Shown in pieces: positions 1 to 16,399 of a stretch of 64,000 nucleotides of DNA. The notes under the pieces were generated by a model. It was given only the letters and a program-made list of their open reading frames with translations. It did no database searches and was not told where the DNA came from. The DNA is taken from NCBI GenBank assembly GCA_036023115.1, contig JAYKKT010000041.1, positions 1 through 64,000 of the forward strand. The letters run 5' to 3'. Numbering within the stretch: the first letter of the stretch is position 1; every line of letters begins with the position of its first letter. Position numbers and translations under genes: made by a program. The stretch is from Brasenia schreberi. Lineage: Eukaryota; Streptophyta; Magnoliopsida; Nymphaeales; Cabombaceae.

Positions 1-2498
1 ACAAAGGATAAGACAAAGGATAAGACAAAGGATAAGACAAGGATAAGACAAAGGATAAGACAAAGGATAAGACAAAGGATAAGACAAAGGATAAGACAAA
101 GGATAAGACAAAGGATAAGACAAAGGATAAGACAAAGGATAAGACAAAGGATAAGACAAAGGATAAGACAAAGGATAAGACAAAGGATAAGACAAAGGAT
201 AAGACAAAGGATAAGACAAAGGATAAGACAAAGGATAAGACAAAGCTATAAGACAAAGGATAAGACAAGGATAAGACAAAGTATAAGACAAAGGATAAGA
301 CAAAGGATAAGACAAAGGATAAGACAAGGATAAGACAAAGGATAAGACAAAGGATAAGACAAAGGATAAGACAAAGGATAAGACAAAGGATAAGACAAAG
401 GATAAGACAAAGGATAAGACAAAGGATAAGACAAAGGATAAGACAAAGGATAAGACAAAGTATAAGACAGCTATAAGACAAGGATAAGACAAAGGATAAG
501 ACAAAGGATAAGACAAGGATAAGACAAAGGATAAGACAAAGGATAAGACAAAGGATAAGACAAAGGATAAGACAAAGGATAAGACAAAGGATAAGACAAA
601 GGATAAGACAAAGTATAAGACAAAGGATAAGACAAAGGATAAGACAAAGGATAAGACAAAGGATAAGACAAAGGATAAGACAAAGGATAAGACAAAGGAT
701 AAGACAAAGGATAAGACAAAGGATAAGACAAAGGATAAGACAAAGGATAAGACAAAGGATAAGACAAAGGATAAGACAAAGGATAAGACAAAGGATAAGA
801 CAAAGGATAAGACAAAGGATAAGACAAAGGATAAAGACAAAGGATAAGACAAAGGATAAGACAAAGGATAAGACAAAGGATAAGACAAAGGATAAGACAA
901 AGGATAAGACAAAGGATAAGACAAAGGATAAGACAAAGGATAAGACAAAGGATAAGACAAAGGATAAGACAAAGGATAAGACAAAGGATAAGACAAAGGA
1001 TAAGACAAAGGATAAGACAAAGGATAAGACAAAGGATAAGACAAAGGATAAGACAAAGGATAAGACAAAGGATAAGACAAAGGATAAGACAAAGGATAAG
1101 ACAAAGGATAAGACAAAGGATAAGACAAAGGATAAGACAAAGGATAAGACAAAGGATAAGACAAAGGATAAGACAAAGGATAAGACAAAGGATAAGACAA
1201 AGGATAAGACAAAGGATAAGACAAAGGATAAGACAAAGGATAAGACAAAGGATAAGACAAAGGATAAGACAAAGGATAAGACAAAGGATAAGACAAAGGA
1301 TAAGACAAAGGATAAGACAAAGGATAAGACAAAGGATAAGACAAAGGATAAGACAAAGGATAAGACAAAGGATAAGACAAAGGATAAGACAAAGGATAAG
1401 ACAAAGGATAAGACAAAGGATAAGACAAAGGATAAGACAAAGGATAAGACAAAGGATAAGACAAAGGATAAGACAAAGGATAAGACAAAGGATAAGACAA
1501 AGGATAAGACAAAGGATAAGACAAAGGATAAGACAAAGGATAAGACAAAGGATAAGACAAAGGATAAGACAAAGGATAAGACAAAGGATAAGACAAAGGA
1601 TAAGACAAGTATAAGACAAAGGATAAGACAAAGGATAAGACAAAGGATAAGACAAAGGATAAGACAAAGGATAAGACAAAGGATAAGACAAAGGATAAGA
1701 CAAAGGATAAGACAAAGGATAAGACAAAGGATAAGACAAAGGATAAGACAAAGGATAAGACAAGGATAAGACAAAGGATAAGACAAAGGATAAGACAAAG
1801 GATAAGACAAAGGATAAGACAAAGGATAAGACAAAGGATAAGACAAAGGATAAGACAAAGGATAAGACAAAGGATAAGACAAAGGATAAGACAAAGGATA
1901 AGACAAAGGATAAGACAAAGGATAAGACAAAGGATAAGACAAAGGATAAGACAAAGGATAAGACAAAGGATAAGACAAAGGATAAGACAAAGGATAAGAC
2001 AAAGGATAAGACAAAGGATAAGACAAACTATAAGACAAAGGATAAGACAAAGGATAAGACAAGGATAAGACAAAGGGATAAGACAAAGGATAAGACAAAG
2101 GATAAGACAAAGGATAAGACAAAGGATAAGACAAAGGATAAGACAAAGGATAAGACAAAGGATAAGACAAAGGATAAGACAAAGGATAAGACAAAGGATA
2201 AGACAAAGGATAAGACAAAGGATAAGACAAAGGATAAGACAAAGGATAAGACAAAGGATAAGACAAAGGATAAGACAAAGGATAAGACAAAGGATAAGAC
2301 AAAGGATAAGACAAAGGATAAGACAAAGGATAAGACAAAGGATAAGACAAAGGATAAGACAAAGGATAAGACAAAGGATAAGACAAAGGATAAGACAAAG
2401 GATAAGACAAAGGATAAGACAAAGGATAAGACAAAGGATAAGACAAAGGATAAGACAAAGGATAAGACAAAGGATAAGACAAAGGATAAGACAAAGGA

Positions 2499-3890
2499 TA
2501 AGACTATAAGACAAGACTATAATACAAAGGATAAGACAAAACTATAAGACAAAGGATAAGACAAAACTATAAGACAAAGGATAAGACAAAGGATAAGACA
2601 AAGGATAAGACAAAGGATAAGACAAAGGATAAGACAAAGGATAAGACAACTATAAGACAAAGGATAAGACAAAGGATAAGACAAAGGATAAGACAAAGGA
2701 TAAGACAAAGGATAAGACAAAGGATAAGACAAAGGATAAGACAAAGGATAAGACAAAGGATAAGACAAAGGATAAGACAAACTATAAGACAAAGGATAAG
2801 ACAAAGGATAAGACAAAGGATAAGACAAAGGATAAGACAAAGGATAAGACAAAGGATAAGACAAAGGATAAGACAAAGGATAAGACAACTATAAGACAAA
2901 GGATAAGACAAAGGATAAGACAAAGGATAAGACAAAGGATAAGACAAAGGATAAGACAAAGGATAAGACAAAGGATAAGACAAAGGATAAGACAAAGGAT
3001 AAGACAAAGGATAAGACAAAGGATAAGACAAAGGATAAGACAAACTATAAGACAAAGGATAAGACAAAGGATAAGACAAAGGATAAGACAAAGGATAAGA
3101 CAAAGGATAAGACAAAGGATAAGACAAAGGATAAGACAAAGGATAAGACAAAGGATAAGACAAAGGATAAGACAAAGGATAAGACAAAGGATAAGACAAA
3201 GGATAAGACAAACTATAAGACAAAGGATAAGACAAAGGATAAGACAAAGGATAAGACAAAGGATAAGACAAAGGATAAGACAAAGGATAAGACAAAGGAT
3301 AAGACAAAGGATAAGACAAAGGATAAGACAAAGGATAAGACAAAACTATAAGACAAAGGATAAGACAAAGGATAAGACAAAGGATAAGACAAAGGATAAG
3401 ACAAAGGATAAGACAAAGGATAAGACAAAGGATAAGACAAAGGATAAGACAAAGGATAAGACAAAGGATAAGACAAAGGATAAGACAAAGGATAAGACAA
3501 AGGATAAGACAAAGGATAAGACAAAGGATAAGACAAAACTATAAGACAAAGGATAAGACAAAGGATAAGACAAAGGATAAGACAAAGGATAAGACAAAGG
3601 ATAAGACAAAGGATAAGACAAAACTATAAGACAAAGGATAAGACAAAGGATAAGACAAAGGATAAGACAAAACTATAAGACAAAGGATAAGACAAAGGAT
3701 AAGACAAAGGATAAGACAAAGGATAAGACAAAGGATAAGACAAAGGATAAGACAAAGGATAAGACAAAGGATAAGACAAAGGATAAGACAAAGGATAAGA
3801 CAAAGGATAAGACAAAGGATAAGACAAAGGATAAGACAAAGGATAAGACAAAGGATAAGACAAAGGATAAGACAAAACTATAAGACAAAG
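2499..3890. repeat. Variant block of the minisatellite with ACTATAAGAC monomers
   Basis: Here the GG of the monomer is replaced by CT in about fourteen units (near 2504, 2516, 2541, 2562, 2649, 2782, 2888, 3043, 3212, 3345, 3538, 3622, 3670 and 3877). Most are 11- or 13-bp units, so they shift the 12-bp register. Isolated copies also occur near 246, 473, 2032 and 8361. Elsewhere in the array the variant is absent, which fits local spread of one mutated monomer by unequal exchange or slippage. Confidence 0.85.
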
Positions 3891-6800
3891 GATAAGACAA
3901 AGGATAAGACAAAGGATAAGACAAAGGATAAGACAAAGGATAAGACAAAGACAAAGGATAAGACAAAGGATAAGACAAAGGATAAGACAAAGGATAAGAC
4001 AAAGGATAAGACAAAGGATAAGACAAAGGATAAGACAAAGGATAAGACAAAGGATAAGACAAAGGATAAGACAAAGGATAAGACAAAGGATAAGACAAAG
4101 GATAAGACAAAGGATAAGACAAAGGATAAGACAAAGGATAAGACAAAGGATAAGACAAAGGATAAGACAAAGGATAAGACAAAGGATAAGACAAAGGATA
4201 AGACAAAGGATAAGACAAAGGATAAGACAAAGGATAAGACAAAGGATAAGACAAAGGATAAGACAAAGGATAAGACAAAGGATAAGACAAAGGATAAGAC
4301 AAAGGATAAGACAAAGGATAAGACAAAGGATAAGACAAAGGATAAGACAAAGGATAAGACAAAGGATAAGACAAAGGATAAGACAAAGGATAAGACAAAG
4401 GATAAGACAAAGGATAAGACAAAGGATAAGACAAAGGATAAGACAAAGGATAAGACAAAGGATAAGACAAAGGATAAGACAAAGGATAAGACAAAGGATA
4501 AGACAAAGGATAAGACAAAGGATAAGACAAAGGATAAGACAAAGGATAAGACAAAGGATAAGACAAAGGATAAGACAAAGGATAAGACAAAGGATAAGAC
4601 AAAGGATAAGACAAAGGATAAGACAAAGGATAAGACAAAGGATAAGACAAAGGATAAGACAAAGGATAAGACAAAGGATAAGACAAAGGATAAGACAAAG
4701 GATAAGACAAAGGATAAGACAAAGGATAAGACAAAGGATAAGACAAAGGATAAGACAAAGGATAAGACAAAGGATAAGACAAAGGATAAGACAAAGGATA
4801 AGACAAAGGATAAGACAAAGGATAAGACAAAGGATAAGACAAAGGATAAGACAAAGGATAAGACAAAGGATAAGACAAAGGATAAGACAAAGGATAAGAC
4901 AAAGGATAAGACAAAGGATAAGACAAAGGATAAGACAAAGGATAAGACAAAGGATAAGACAAAGGATAAGACAAAGGATAAGACAAAGGATAAGACAAAG
5001 GATAAGACAAAGGATAAGACAAAGGATAAGACAAAGGATAAGACAAAGGATAAGACAAAGGATAAGACAAAGGATAAGACAAAGGATAAGACAAAGGATA
5101 AGACAAAGGATAAGACAAAGGATAAGACAAAGGATAAGACAAAGGATAAGACAAAGGATAAGACAAAGGATAAGACAAAGGATAAGACAAAGGATAAGAC
5201 AAAGGATAAGACAAAGGATAAGACAAAGGATAAGACAAAGGATAAGACAAAGGATAAGACAAAGGATAAGACAAAGGATAAGACAAAGGATAAGACAAAG
5301 GATAAGACAAAGGATAAGACAAAGGATAAGACAAAGGATAAGACAAAGGATAAGACAAAGGATAAGACAAAGGATAAGACAAAGGATAAGACAAAGGATA
5401 AGACAAAGGATAAGACAAAGGATAAGACAAAGGATAAGACAAAGGATAAGACAAAGGATAAGACAAAGGATAAGACAAAGGATAAGACAAAGGATAAGAC
5501 AAAGGATAAGACAAAGGATAAGACAAAGGATAAGACAAAGGATAAGACAAAGGATAAGACAAAGGATAAGACAAAGGATAAGACAAAGGATAAGACAAAG
5601 GATAAGACAAAGGATAAGACAAAGGATAAGACAAAGGATAAGACAAAGGATAAGACAAAGGATAAGACAAAGGATAAGACAAAGGATAAGACAAAGGATA
5701 AGACAAAGGATAAGACAAAGGATAAGACAAAGGATAAGACAAAGGATAAGACAAAGGATAAGACAAAGGATAAGACAAAGGATAAGACAAAGGATAAGAC
5801 AAAGGATAAGACAAAGGATAAGACAAAGGATAAGACAAAGGATAAGACAAAGGATAAGACAAAGGATAAGACAAAGGATAAGACAAAGGATAAGACAAAG
5901 GATAAGACAAAGGATAAGACAAAGGATAAGACAAAGGATAAGACAAAGGATAAGACAAAGGATAAGACAAAGGATAAGACAAAGGATAAGACAAAGGATA
6001 AGACAAAGGATAAGACAAAGGATAAGACAAAGGATAAGACAAAGGATAAGACAAAGGATAAGACAAAGGATAAGACAAAGGATAAGACAAAGGATAAGAC
6101 AAAGGATAAGACAAAGGATAAGACAAAGGATAAGACAAAGGATAAGACAAAGGATAAGACAAAGGATAAGACAAAGGATAAGACAAAGGATAAGACAAAG
6201 GATAAGACAAAGGATAAGACAAAGGATAAGACAAAGGATAAGACAAAGGATAAGACAAAGGATAAGACAAAGGATAAGACAAAGGATAAGACAAAGGATA
6301 AGACAAAGGATAAGACAAAGGATAAGACAAAGGATAAGACAAAGGATAAGACAAAGGATAAGACAAAGGATAAGACAAAGGATAAGACAAAGGATAAGAC
6401 AAAGGATAAGACAAAGGATAAGACAAAGGATAAGACAAAGGATAAGACAAAGGATAAGACAAAGGATAAGACAAAGGATAAGACAAAGGATAAGACAAAG
6501 GATAAGACAAAGGATAAGACAAAGGATAAGACAAAGGATAAGACAAAGGATAAGACAAAGGATAAGACAAAGGATAAGACAAAGGATAAGACAAAGGATA
6601 AGACAAAGGATAAGACAAAGGATAAGACAAAGGATAAGACAAAGGATAAGACAAAGGATAAGACAAAGGATAAGACAAAGGATAAGACAAAGGATAAGAC
6701 AAAGGATAAGACAAAGGATAAGACAAAGGATAAGACAAAGGATAAGACAAAGGATAAGACAAAGGATAAGACAAAGGATAAGACAAAGGATAAGACAAAG

Positions 6801-9800
6801 GATAAGACAAAGGATAAGACAAAGGATAAGACAAAGGATAAGACAAAGGATAAGACAAAGGATAAGACAAAGGATAAGACAAAGGATAAGACAAAGGATA
6901 AGACAAAGGATAAGACAAAGGATAAGACAAAGGATAAGACAAAGGATAAGACAAAGGATAAGACAAAGGATAAGACAAAGGATAAGACAAAGGATAAGAC
7001 AAAGGATAAGACAAAGGATAAGACAAAGGATAAGACAAAGGATAAGACAAAGGATAAGACAAAGGATAAGACAAAGGATAAGACAAAGGATAAGACAAAG
7101 GATAAGACAAAGGATAAGACAAAGGATAAGACAAAGGATAAGACAAAGGATAAGACAAAGGATAAGACAAAGGATAAGACAAAGGATAAGACAAAGGATA
7201 AGACAAAGGATAAGACAAAGGATAAGACAAAGGATAAGACAAAGGATAAGACAAAGGATAAGACAAAGGATAAGACAAAGGATAAGACAAAGGATAAGAC
7301 AAAGGATAAGACAAAGGATAAGACAAAGGATAAGACAAAGGATAAGACAAAGGATAAGACAAAGGATAAGACAAAGGATAAGACAAAGGATAAGACAAAG
7401 GATAAGACAAAGGATAAGACAAAGGATAAGACAAAGGATAAGACAAAGGATAAGACAAAGGATAAGACAAAGGATAAGACAAAGGATAAGACAAAGGATA
7501 AGACAAAGGATAAGACAAAGGATAAGACAAAGGATAAGACAAAGGATAAGACAAAGGATAAGACAAAGGATAAGACAAAGGATAAGACAAAGGATAAGAC
7601 AAAGGATAAGACAAAGGATAAGACAAAGGATAAGACAAAGGATAAGACAAAGGATAAGACAAAGGATAAGACAAAGGATAAGACAAAGGATAAGACAAAG
7701 GATAAGACAAAGGATAAGACAAAGGATAAGACAAAGGATAAGACAAAGGATAAGACAAAGGATAAGACAAAGGATAAGACAAAGGATAAGACAAAGGATA
7801 AGACAAAGGATAAGACAAAGGATAAGACAAAGGATAAGACAAAGGATAAGACAAAGGATAAGACAAAGGATAAGACAAAGGATAAGACAAAGGATAAGAC
7901 AAAGGATAAGACAAAGGATAAGACAAAGGATAAGACAAAGGATAAGACAAAGGATAAGACAAAGGATAAGACAAAGGATAAGACAAAGGATAAGACAAAG
8001 GATAAGACAAAGGATAAGACAAAGGATAAGACAAAGGATAAGACAAAGGATAAGACAAAGGATAAGACAAAGGATAAGACAAAGGATAAGACAAAGGATA
8101 AGACAAAGGATAAGACAAAGGATAAGACAAAGGATAAGACAAAGGATAAGACAAAGGATAAGACAAAGGATAAGACAAAGGATAAGACAAAGGATAAGAC
8201 AAAGGATAAGACAAAGGATAAGACAAAGGATAAGACAAAGGATAAGACAAAGGATAAGACAAAGGATAAGACAAAGGATAAGACAAAGGATAAGACAAAG
8301 GATAAGACAAAGGATAAGACAAAGGATAAGACAAAGGATAAGACAAAGGATAAGACAAAGCTATAAGACAAAGGATAAGACAAAGGATAAGACAAAGGAT
8401 AAGACAAAGGATAAGACAAAGGATAAGACAAAGGATAAGACAAAGGATAAGACAAAGGATAAGACAAAGGATAAGACAAAGGATAAGACAAAGGATAAGA
8501 CAAAGGATAAGACAAAGGATAAGACAAAGGATAAGACAAAGGATAAGACAAAGGATAAGACAAAGGATAAGACAAAGGATAAGACAAAGGATAAGACAAA
8601 GGATAAGACAAAGGATAAGACAAAGGATAAGACAAAGGATAAGACAAAGGATAAGACAAAGGATAAGACAAAGGATAAGACAAAGGATAAGACAAAGGAT
8701 AAGACAAAGGATAAGACAAAGGATAAGACAAAGGATAAGACAAAGGATAAGACAAAGGATAAGACAAAGGATAAGACAAAGGATAAGACAAAGGATAAGA
8801 CAAAGGATAAGACAAAGGATAAGACAAAGGATAAGACAAAGGATAAGACAAAGGATAAGACAAAGGATAAGACAAAGGATAAGACAAAGGATAAGACAAA
8901 GGATAAGACAAAGGATAAGACAAAGGATAAGACAAAGGATAAGACAAAGGATAAGACAAAGGATAAGACAAAGGATAAGACAAAGGATAAGACAAAGGAT
9001 AAGACAAAGGATAAGACAAAGGATAAGACAAAGGATAAGACAAAGGATAAGACAAAGGATAAGACAAAGGATAAGACAAAGGATAAGACAAAGGATAAGA
9101 CAAAGGATAAGACAAAGGATAAGACAAAGGATAAGACAAAGGATAAGACAAAGGATAAGACAAAGGATAAGACAAAGGATAAGACAAAGGATAAGACAAA
9201 GGATAAGACAAAGGATAAGACAAAGGATAAGACAAAGGATAAGACAAAGGATAAGACAAAGGATAAGACAAAGGATAAGACAAAGGATAAGACAAAGGAT
9301 AAGACAAAGGATAAGACAAAGGATAAGACAAAGGATAAGACAAAGGATAAGACAAAGGATAAGACAAAGGATAAGACAAAGGATAAGACAAAGGATAAGA
9401 CAAAGGATAAGACAAAGGATAAGACAAAGGATAAGACAAAGGATAAGACAAAGGATAAGACAAAGGATAAGACAAAGGATAAGACAAAGGATAAGACAAA
9501 GGATAAGACAAAGGATAAGACAAAGGATAAGACAAAGGATAAGACAAAGGATAAGACAAAGGATAAGACAAAGGATAAGACAAAGGATAAGACAAAGGAT
9601 AAGACAAAGGATAAGACAAAGGATAAGACAAAGGATAAGACAAAGGATAAGACAAAGGATAAGACAAAGGATAAGACAAAGGATAAGACAAAGGATAAGA
9701 CAAAGGATAAGACAAAGGATAAGACAAAGGATAAGACAAAGGATAAGACAAAGGATAAGACAAAGGATAAGACAAAGGATAAGACAAAGGATAAGACAAA

Positions 9801-12800
9801 GGATAAGACAAAGGATAAGACAAAGGATAAGACAAAGGATAAGACAAAGGATAAGACAAAGGATAAGACAAAGGATAAGACAAAGGATAAGACAAAGGAT
9901 AAGACAAAGGATAAGACAAAGGATAAGACAAAGGATAAGACAAAGGATAAGAAAGGATAAGACAAAGGATAAGACAAAGGATAAGACAAAGGATAAGACA
10001 AAGGATAAGACAAAGGATAAGACAAAGGATAAGACAAAGGATAAGACAAAGGATAAGACAAAGGATAAGACAAAGGATAAGACAAAGGATAAGACAAAGG
10101 ATAAGACAAAGGATAAGACAAAGGATAAGACAAAGGATAAGACAAAGGATAAGACAAAGGATAAGACAAAGGATAAGACAAAGGATAAGACAAAGGATAA
10201 GACAAAGGATAAGACAAAGGATAAGACAAAGGATAAGACAAAGGATAAGACAAAGGATAAGACAAAGGATAAGACAAAGGATAAGACAAAGGATAAGACA
10301 AAGGATAAGACAAAGGATAAGACAAAGGATAAGACAAAGGATAAGACAAAGGATAAGACAAAGGATAAGACAAAGGATAAGACAAAGGATAAGACAAAGG
10401 ATAAGACAAAGGATAAGACAAAGGATAAGACAAAGGATAAGACAAAGGATAAGACAAAGGATAAGACAAAGGATAAGACAAAGGATAAGACAAAGGATAA
10501 GACAAAGGATAAGACAAAGGATAAGACAAAGGATAAGACAAAGGATAAGACAAAGGATAAGACAAAGGATAAGACAAAGGATAAGACAAAGGATAAGACA
10601 AAGGATAAGACAAAGGATAAGACAAAGGATAAGACAAAGGATAAGACAAAGGATAAGACAAAGGATAAGACAAAGGATAAGACAAAGGATAAGACAAAGG
10701 ATAAGACAAAGGATAAGACAAAGGATAAGACAAAGGATAAGACAAAGGATAAGACAAAGGATAAGACAAAGGATAAGACAAAGGATAAGACAAAGGATAA
10801 GACAAAGGATAAGACAAAGGATAAGACAAAGGATAAGACAAAGGATAAGACAAAGGATAAGACAAAAGGATAAGACAAAAGGATAAGACAAAGGATAAGA
10901 CAAAGGATAAGACAAAGGATAAGACAAAGGATAAGACAAAGGATAAGACAAAGGATAAGACAAAGGATAAGACAAAGGATAAGACAAAGGATAAGACAAA
11001 GGATAAGACAAAGGATAAGACAAAGGATAAGACAAAGGATAAGACAAAGGATAAGACAAAGGATAAGACAAAGGATAAGACAAAGGATAAGACAAAGGAT
11101 AAGACAAAGGATAAGACAAAGGATAAGACAAAGGATAAGACAAAGGATAAGACAAAGGATAAGACAAAGGATAAGACAAAGGATAAGACAAAGGATAAGA
11201 CAAAGGATAAGACAAAGGATAAGACAAAGGATAAGACAAAGGATAAGACAAAGGATAAGACAAAGGATAAGACAAAGGATAAGACAAAGGATAAGACAAA
11301 GGATAAGACAAAGGATAAGACAAAGGATAAGACAAAGGATAAGACAAAGGATAAGACAAAGGATAAGACAAAGGATAAGACAAAGGATAAGACAAAGGAT
11401 AAGACAAAGGATAAGACAAAGGATAAGACAAAGGATAAGACAAAGGATAAGACAAAGGATAAGACAAAGGATAAGACAAAGGATAAGACAAAGGATAAGA
11501 CAAAGGATAAGACAAAGGATAAGACAAAGGATAAGACAAAGGATAAGACAAAGGATAAGACAAAGGATAAGACAAAGGATAAGACAAAGGATAAGACAAA
11601 GGATAAGACAAAGGATAAGACAAAGGATAAGACAAAGGATAAGACAAAGGATAAGACAAAGGATAAGACAAAGGATAAGACAAAGGATAAGACAAAGGAT
11701 AAGACAAAGGATAAGACAAAGGATAAGACAAAGGATAAGACAAAGGATAAGACAAAGGATAAGACAAAGGATAAGACAAAGGATAAGACAAAGGATAAGA
11801 CAAAGGATAAGACAAAGGATAAGACAAAGGATAAGACAAAGGATAAGACAAAGGATAAGACAAAGGATAAGACAAAGGATAAGACAAAGGATAAGACAAA
11901 GGATAAGACAAAGGATAAGACAAAGGATAAGACAAAGGATAAGACAAAGGATAAGACAAAGGATAAGACAAAGGATAAGACAAAGGATAAGACAAAGGAT
12001 AAGACAAAGGATAAGACAAAGGATAAGACAAAGGATAAGACAAAGGATAAGACAAAGGATAAGACAAAGGATAAGACAAAGGATAAGACAAAGGATAAGA
12101 CAAAGGATAAGACAAAGGATAAGACAAAGGATAAGACAAAGGATAAGACAAAGGATAAGACAAAGGATAAGACAAAGGATAAGACAAAGGATAAGACAAA
12201 GGATAAGACAAAGGATAAGACAAAGGATAAGACAAAGGATAAGACAAAGGATAAGACAAAGGATAAGACAAAGGATAAGACAAAGGATAAGACAAAGGAT
12301 AAGACAAAGGATAAGACAAAGGATAAGACAAAGGATAAGACAAAGGATAAGACAAAGGATAAGACAAAGGATAAGACAAAGGATAAGACAAAGGATAAGA
12401 CAAAGGATAAGACAAAGGATAAGACAAAGGATAAGACAAAGGATAAGACAAAGGATAAGACAAAGGATAAGACAAAGGATAAGACAAAGGATAAGACAAA
12501 GGATAAGACAAAGGATAAGACAAAGGATAAGACAAAGGATAAGACAAAGGATAAGACAAAGGATAAGACAAAGGATAAGACAAAGGATAAGACAAAGGAT
12601 AAGACAAAGGATAAGACAAAGGATAAGACAAAGGATAAGACAAAGGATAAGACAAAGGATAAGACAAAGGATAAGACAAAGGATAAGACAAAGGATAAGA
12701 CAAAGGATAAGACAAAGGATAAGACAAAGGATAAGACAAAGGATAAGACAAAGGATAAGACAAAGGATAAGACAAAGGATAAGACAAAGGATAAGACAAA

Positions 12801-15800
12801 GGATAAGACAAAGGATAAGACAAAGGATAAGACAAAGGATAAGACAAAGGATAAGACAAAGGATAAGACAAAGGATAAGACAAAGGATAAGACAAAAGGA
12901 TAAGACAAAGGATAAGACAAAGGATAAGACAAAGGATAAGACAAAGGATAAGACAAAGGATAAGACAAAGGATAAGACAAAGGATAAGACAAAGGATAAG
13001 ACAAAGGATAAGACAAAGGATAAGACAAAGGATAAGACAAAGGATAAGACAAAGGATAAGACAAAGGATAAGACAAAGGATAAGACAAAGGATAAGACAA
13101 AGGATAAGACAAAGGATAAGACAAAGGATAAGACAAAGGATAAGACAAAGGATAAGACAAAGGATAAGACAAAGGATAAGACAAAGGATAAGACAAAGGA
13201 TAAGACAAAGGATAAGACAAAGGATAAGACAAAGGATAAGACAAAGGATAAGACAAAGGATAAGACAAAGGATAAGACAAAGGATAAGACAAAGGATAAG
13301 ACAAAGGATAAGACAAAGGATAAGACAAAGGATAAGACAAAGGATAAGACAAAGGATAAGACAAAGGATAAGACAAAGGATAAGACAAAGGATAAGACAA
13401 AGGATAAGACAAAGGATAAGACAAAGGATAAGACAAAGGATAAGACAAAGGATAAGACAAAGGATAAGACAAAGGATAAGACAAAGGATAAGACAAAGGA
13501 TAAGACAAAGGATAAGACAAAGGATAAGACAAAGGATAAGACAAAGGATAAGACAAAGGATAAGACAAAGGATAAGACAAAGGATAAGACAAAGGATAAG
13601 ACAAAGGATAAGACAAAGGATAAGACAAAGGATAAGACAAAGGATAAGACAAAGGATAAGACAAAGGATAAGACAAAGGATAAGACAAAAGGATAAGACA
13701 AAGGATAAGACAAAAGGATAAGACAAAAGGATAAGACAAAAGGATAAGACAAAGGATAAGACAAAAGGATAAGACAAAGGATAAGACAAAGGATAAGACA
13801 AAGGATAAGACAAAGGATAAGACAAAGGATAAGACAAAGGATAAGACAAAGGATAAGACAAAGGATAAGACAAAGGATAAGACAAAGGATAAGACAAAGG
13901 ATAAGACAAAGGATAAGACAAAGGATAAGACAAAGGATAAGACAAAGGATAAGACAAAGGATAAGACAAAGGATAAGACAAAGGATAAGACAAAGGATAA
14001 GACAAAGGATAAGACAAAGGATAAGACAAAGGATAAGACAAAGGATAAGACAAAGGATAAGACAAAGGATAAGACAAAGGATAAGACAAAGGATAAGACA
14101 AAGGATAAGACAAAGGATAAGACAAAGGATAAGACAAAGGATAAGACAAAGGATAAGACAAAGGATAAGACAAAGGATAAGACAAAGGATAAGACAAAGG
14201 ATAAGACAAAGGATAAGACAAAAGGATAAGACAAAGGATAAGACAAAGGATAAGACAAAGGATAAGACAAAGGATAAGACAAAGGATAAGACAAAGGATA
14301 AGACAAAGGATAAGACAAAGGATAAGACAAAGGATAAGACAAAGGATAAGACAAAGGATAAGACAAAGGATAAGACAAAGGATAAGACAAAGGATAAGAC
14401 AAAGGATAAGACAAAGGATAAGACAAAGGATAAGACAAAGGATAAGACAAAGGATAAGACAAAGGATAAGACAAAGGATAAGACAAAGGATAAGACAAAG
14501 GATAAGACAAAGGATAAGACAAAGGATAAGACAAAGGATAAGACAAAGGATAAGACAAAGGATAAGACAAAGGATAAGACAAAGGATAAGACAAAGGATA
14601 AGACAAAGGATAAGACAAAGGATAAGACAAAGGATAAGACAAAGGATAAGACAAAGGATAAGACAAAGGATAAGACAAAGGATAAGACAAAGGATAAGAC
14701 AAAGGATAAGACAAAGGATAAGACAAAGGATAAGACAAAGGATAAGACAAAGGATAAGACAAAGGATAAGACAAAGGATAAGACAAAGGATAAGACAAAG
14801 GATAAGACAAAGGATAAGACAAAGGATAAGACAAAGGATAAGACAAAGGATAAGACAAAGGATAAGACAAAGGATAAGACAAAGGATAAGACAAAGGATA
14901 AGACAAAGGATAAGACAAAGGATAAGACAAAGGATAAGACAAAGGATAAGACAAAGGATAAGACAAAGGATAAGACAAAGGATAAGACAAAGGATAAGAC
15001 AGGATAAGACAAAGGATAAGACAAAGGATAAGACAAAGGATAAGACAAAGGATAAGACAAATGAGACAAAGGATAAGACAAAGGATAAGACAAAGGATAA
15101 GACAAAGGATAAGACAAAGGATAAGACAAAGGATAAGACAAAGGATAAGACAAAGGATAAGACAAAGGATAAGACAAAGGATAAGACAAAGGATAAGACA
15201 AAGGATAAGACAAAGGATAAGACAAAGGATAAGACAAAGGATAAGACAAAGGATAAGACAAAGGATAAGACAAAGGATAAGACAAAGGATAAGACAAAGG
15301 ATAAGACAAAGGATAAGACAAAGGATAAGACAAAGGATAAGACAAAGGATAAGACAAAGGATAAGACAAAGGATAAGACAAAGGATAAGACAAAGGATAA
15401 GACAAAGGATAAGACAAAGGATAAGACAAAGGATAAGACAAAGGATAAGACAAAGGATAAGACAAAGGATAAGACAAAGGATAAGACAAAGGATAAGACA
15501 AAGGATAAGACAAAGGATAAGACAAAGGATAAGACAAAGGATAAGACAAAGGATAAGACAAAGGATAAGACAAAGGATAAGACAAAGGATAAGACAAAGG
15601 ATAAGACAAAGGATAAGACAAAGGATAAGACAAAGGATAAGACAAAGGATAAGACAAAGGATAAGACAAAGGATAAGACAAAGGATAAGACAAAGGATAA
15701 GACAAAGGATAAGACAAAGGATAAGACAAAGGATAAGACAAAGGATAAGACAAAGGATAAGACAAAGGATAAGACAAAGGATAAGACAAAGGATAAGACA

Positions 15801-16399
15801 AAGGATAAGACAAAGGATAAGACAAAGGATAAGACAAAGGATAAGACAAAGGATAAGACAAAGGATAAGACAAAGGATAAGACAAAGGATAAGACAAAGG
15901 ATAAGACAAAGGATAAGACAAAGGATAAGACAAAGGATAAGACAAAGGATAAGACAAAGGATAAGACAAAGGATAAGACAAAGGATAAGACAAAGGATAA
16001 GACAAAGGATAAGACAAAGGATAAGACAAAAGGATAAGACAAAGGATAAGACAAAGGATAAGACAAAGGATAAGACAAAGGATAAGACAAAGGATAAGAC
16101 AAAGGATAAGACAAAGGATAAGACAAAGGATAAGACAAAGGATAAGACAAAGGATAAGACAAAGGATAAGACAAAGGGTAAGACAAAGGATAAGACAAAG
16201 GATAAGACAAAGGATAAGACAAGGATAAGACAAAGGATAAGACAAAGGATAAGACAAAGGATAAGACAAAGGATAAGACAAAGGATAAGACAAAGGATAA
16301 GACAAAGGATAAGACAAAGGATAAGACAAAGGATAAGACAAAGGATAAGACAAAGGATAAGACAAAGGATAAGACAAAGGATAAGACAAAGGATAAGAC

